A stretch of DNA of 64,000 nucleotides from Halothiobacillus sp. (GTDB lineage Bacteria > Pseudomonadota > Gammaproteobacteria > Halothiobacillales > Halothiobacillaceae), in assembly GCA_016278265.1 (NCBI GenBank), contig JADQCE010000002.1:868001-932000 (forward strand), written 5' to 3'. This document shows, in pieces, positions 63,680 to 64,000 of this stretch. Position 1 is the stretch's first letter. Each line of letters begins with the position of its first letter. The translations under genes were made by a program, and so were the position numbers. Under the pieces are notes generated by a model. It had not been told where the DNA came from. It saw only the letters and a program-made list of their open reading frames with translations, and ran no database searches.

Positions 63680-64000
63680 TCAGTTCCGCGCGGCCTCAAT
63701 CAATTGGCGACGTTGGCGGCGGGAAACCAGTCGCCAGATCCAGCCCAGCAGGGCGAGGAGCATCAGCCCACCGAGGCCGATGAGTGCCGCGATGAGCGGG
63801 TTGCCTTCCCGGTCGGTGTCCGAGACCTCGTTGGGCGCGTCGTCGGCGGGTTCGTCGGCCGGCGCCTCGGTGGGTGGCGCCGGCGCCGGGATGGGTTGAT
63901 CGAGTGGCAGGCTCACCTCGCGCCCGTCGTCGGTCTCACCGCTGATTGTCCCGGTAACCCGGCAGTCGCTGTTATCGGTGTGGGGCAGCTCAATGCGGTT
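63680..64000 (-). CDS. Tail-anchored hypothetical protein, N-terminus beyond window
   Basis: The frame stays open to the window edge (28 further codons upstream of an internal GTG at 63916), so this is the C-terminal 106 residues of a larger protein. The visible part has a beta-like segment with one Cys (NSDCRVTGTISGETDDGR), a Pro/Ala/Glu linker (PIPAPAPPTEAPADEPADDA), one membrane helix (PLIAALIGLGGLMLLALLGW) and a short basic tail RLVSRRQRRQLIEAARN. The basic end indicates a periplasmic N-terminal domain with cytoplasmic tail. Family is not recognised with confidence. It is upstream of the acidic tether gene, 47 nt apart, and may be co-transcribed. Confidence 0.55.
   Translation of the reverse strand, partial: NRIELPHTDNSDCRVTGTISGETDDGREVSLPLDQPIPAPAPPTEAPADEPADDAPNEVSDTDREGNPLIAALIGLGGLMLLALLGWIWRLVSRRQRRQLIEAARN

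Overview
The window is 64 kb of GC-rich, densely packed bacterial chromosome from a gammaproteobacterium. The evidence is PepN, RdgC, Rep, the long fused PurL, PrlC, OM-lipoprotein and porin genes, RND efflux operons and an initiator tRNA with the C1:A72 mismatch. Gene content (glycogen plus a pentose-phosphate/pgi set, an osmolyte BCCT carrier, crcB) would fit a Halothiobacillus/Guyparkeria-type halotolerant organism, but that genus-level guess is inference. I see no insertion sequence, prophage, CRISPR array or rRNA operon.

Layout. 1-8.5 kb (minus): the start of an RND permease, its HlyD-type adaptor, Rep helicase, an EamA permease and PurL. 8.7-15 kb (minus): glgB, glgA, a DUF1631 protein and a PilZ protein; the last three overlap end to end. 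15.35-19.9 kb (plus): glgC, a GH57 glycosidase and malQ, divergent from glgB, so a five-gene alpha-glucan locus spans both strands. 20-27.5 kb: ppc (minus), then gnd-zwf-pgi (plus), connecting stored glucan to the pentose phosphate pathway and C4 anaplerosis. 27.6-34.7 kb: tsaB, a secreted SOD-fold protein, crcB-queG, an HDOD protein, purB and rdgC. 34.9-40.3 kb (plus): pepN, motA-motB and a membrane methyltransferase. 40.4-46.3 kb: an RRM protein with a structured leader, a ChaN-like lipoprotein, a porin, and a cNMP/CBS/DUF294 sensor protein followed by a DEDDh exonuclease. 46.5-52.8 kb (minus): uspA-BCCT, then prlC, an AI-2E permease and a TrmB-like methyltransferase with overlapping ends. 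53-57.2 kb (plus): an RND adaptor-permease pair. 57.2-59.6 kb (minus): metG followed by two identical initiator tRNA genes, each with its own promoter and terminator. 59.8-61.9 kb (plus): a GT9 glycosyltransferase and murB. 62.1-64 kb (minus): two membrane-anchored proteins of unknown function, one cut by the window edge.

Most genes are recognisable housekeeping or storage functions. The parts I consider least explained are the PilZ-DUF1631-glgA coupling, the metG/tandem tRNA-fMet arrangement, the cNMP-CBS-DUF294/exonuclease pair, the uspA-BCCT pair, and the long acidic membrane tether ending in a FliM-like DIDALL motif. No single strongly novel defence or mobile system is visible.
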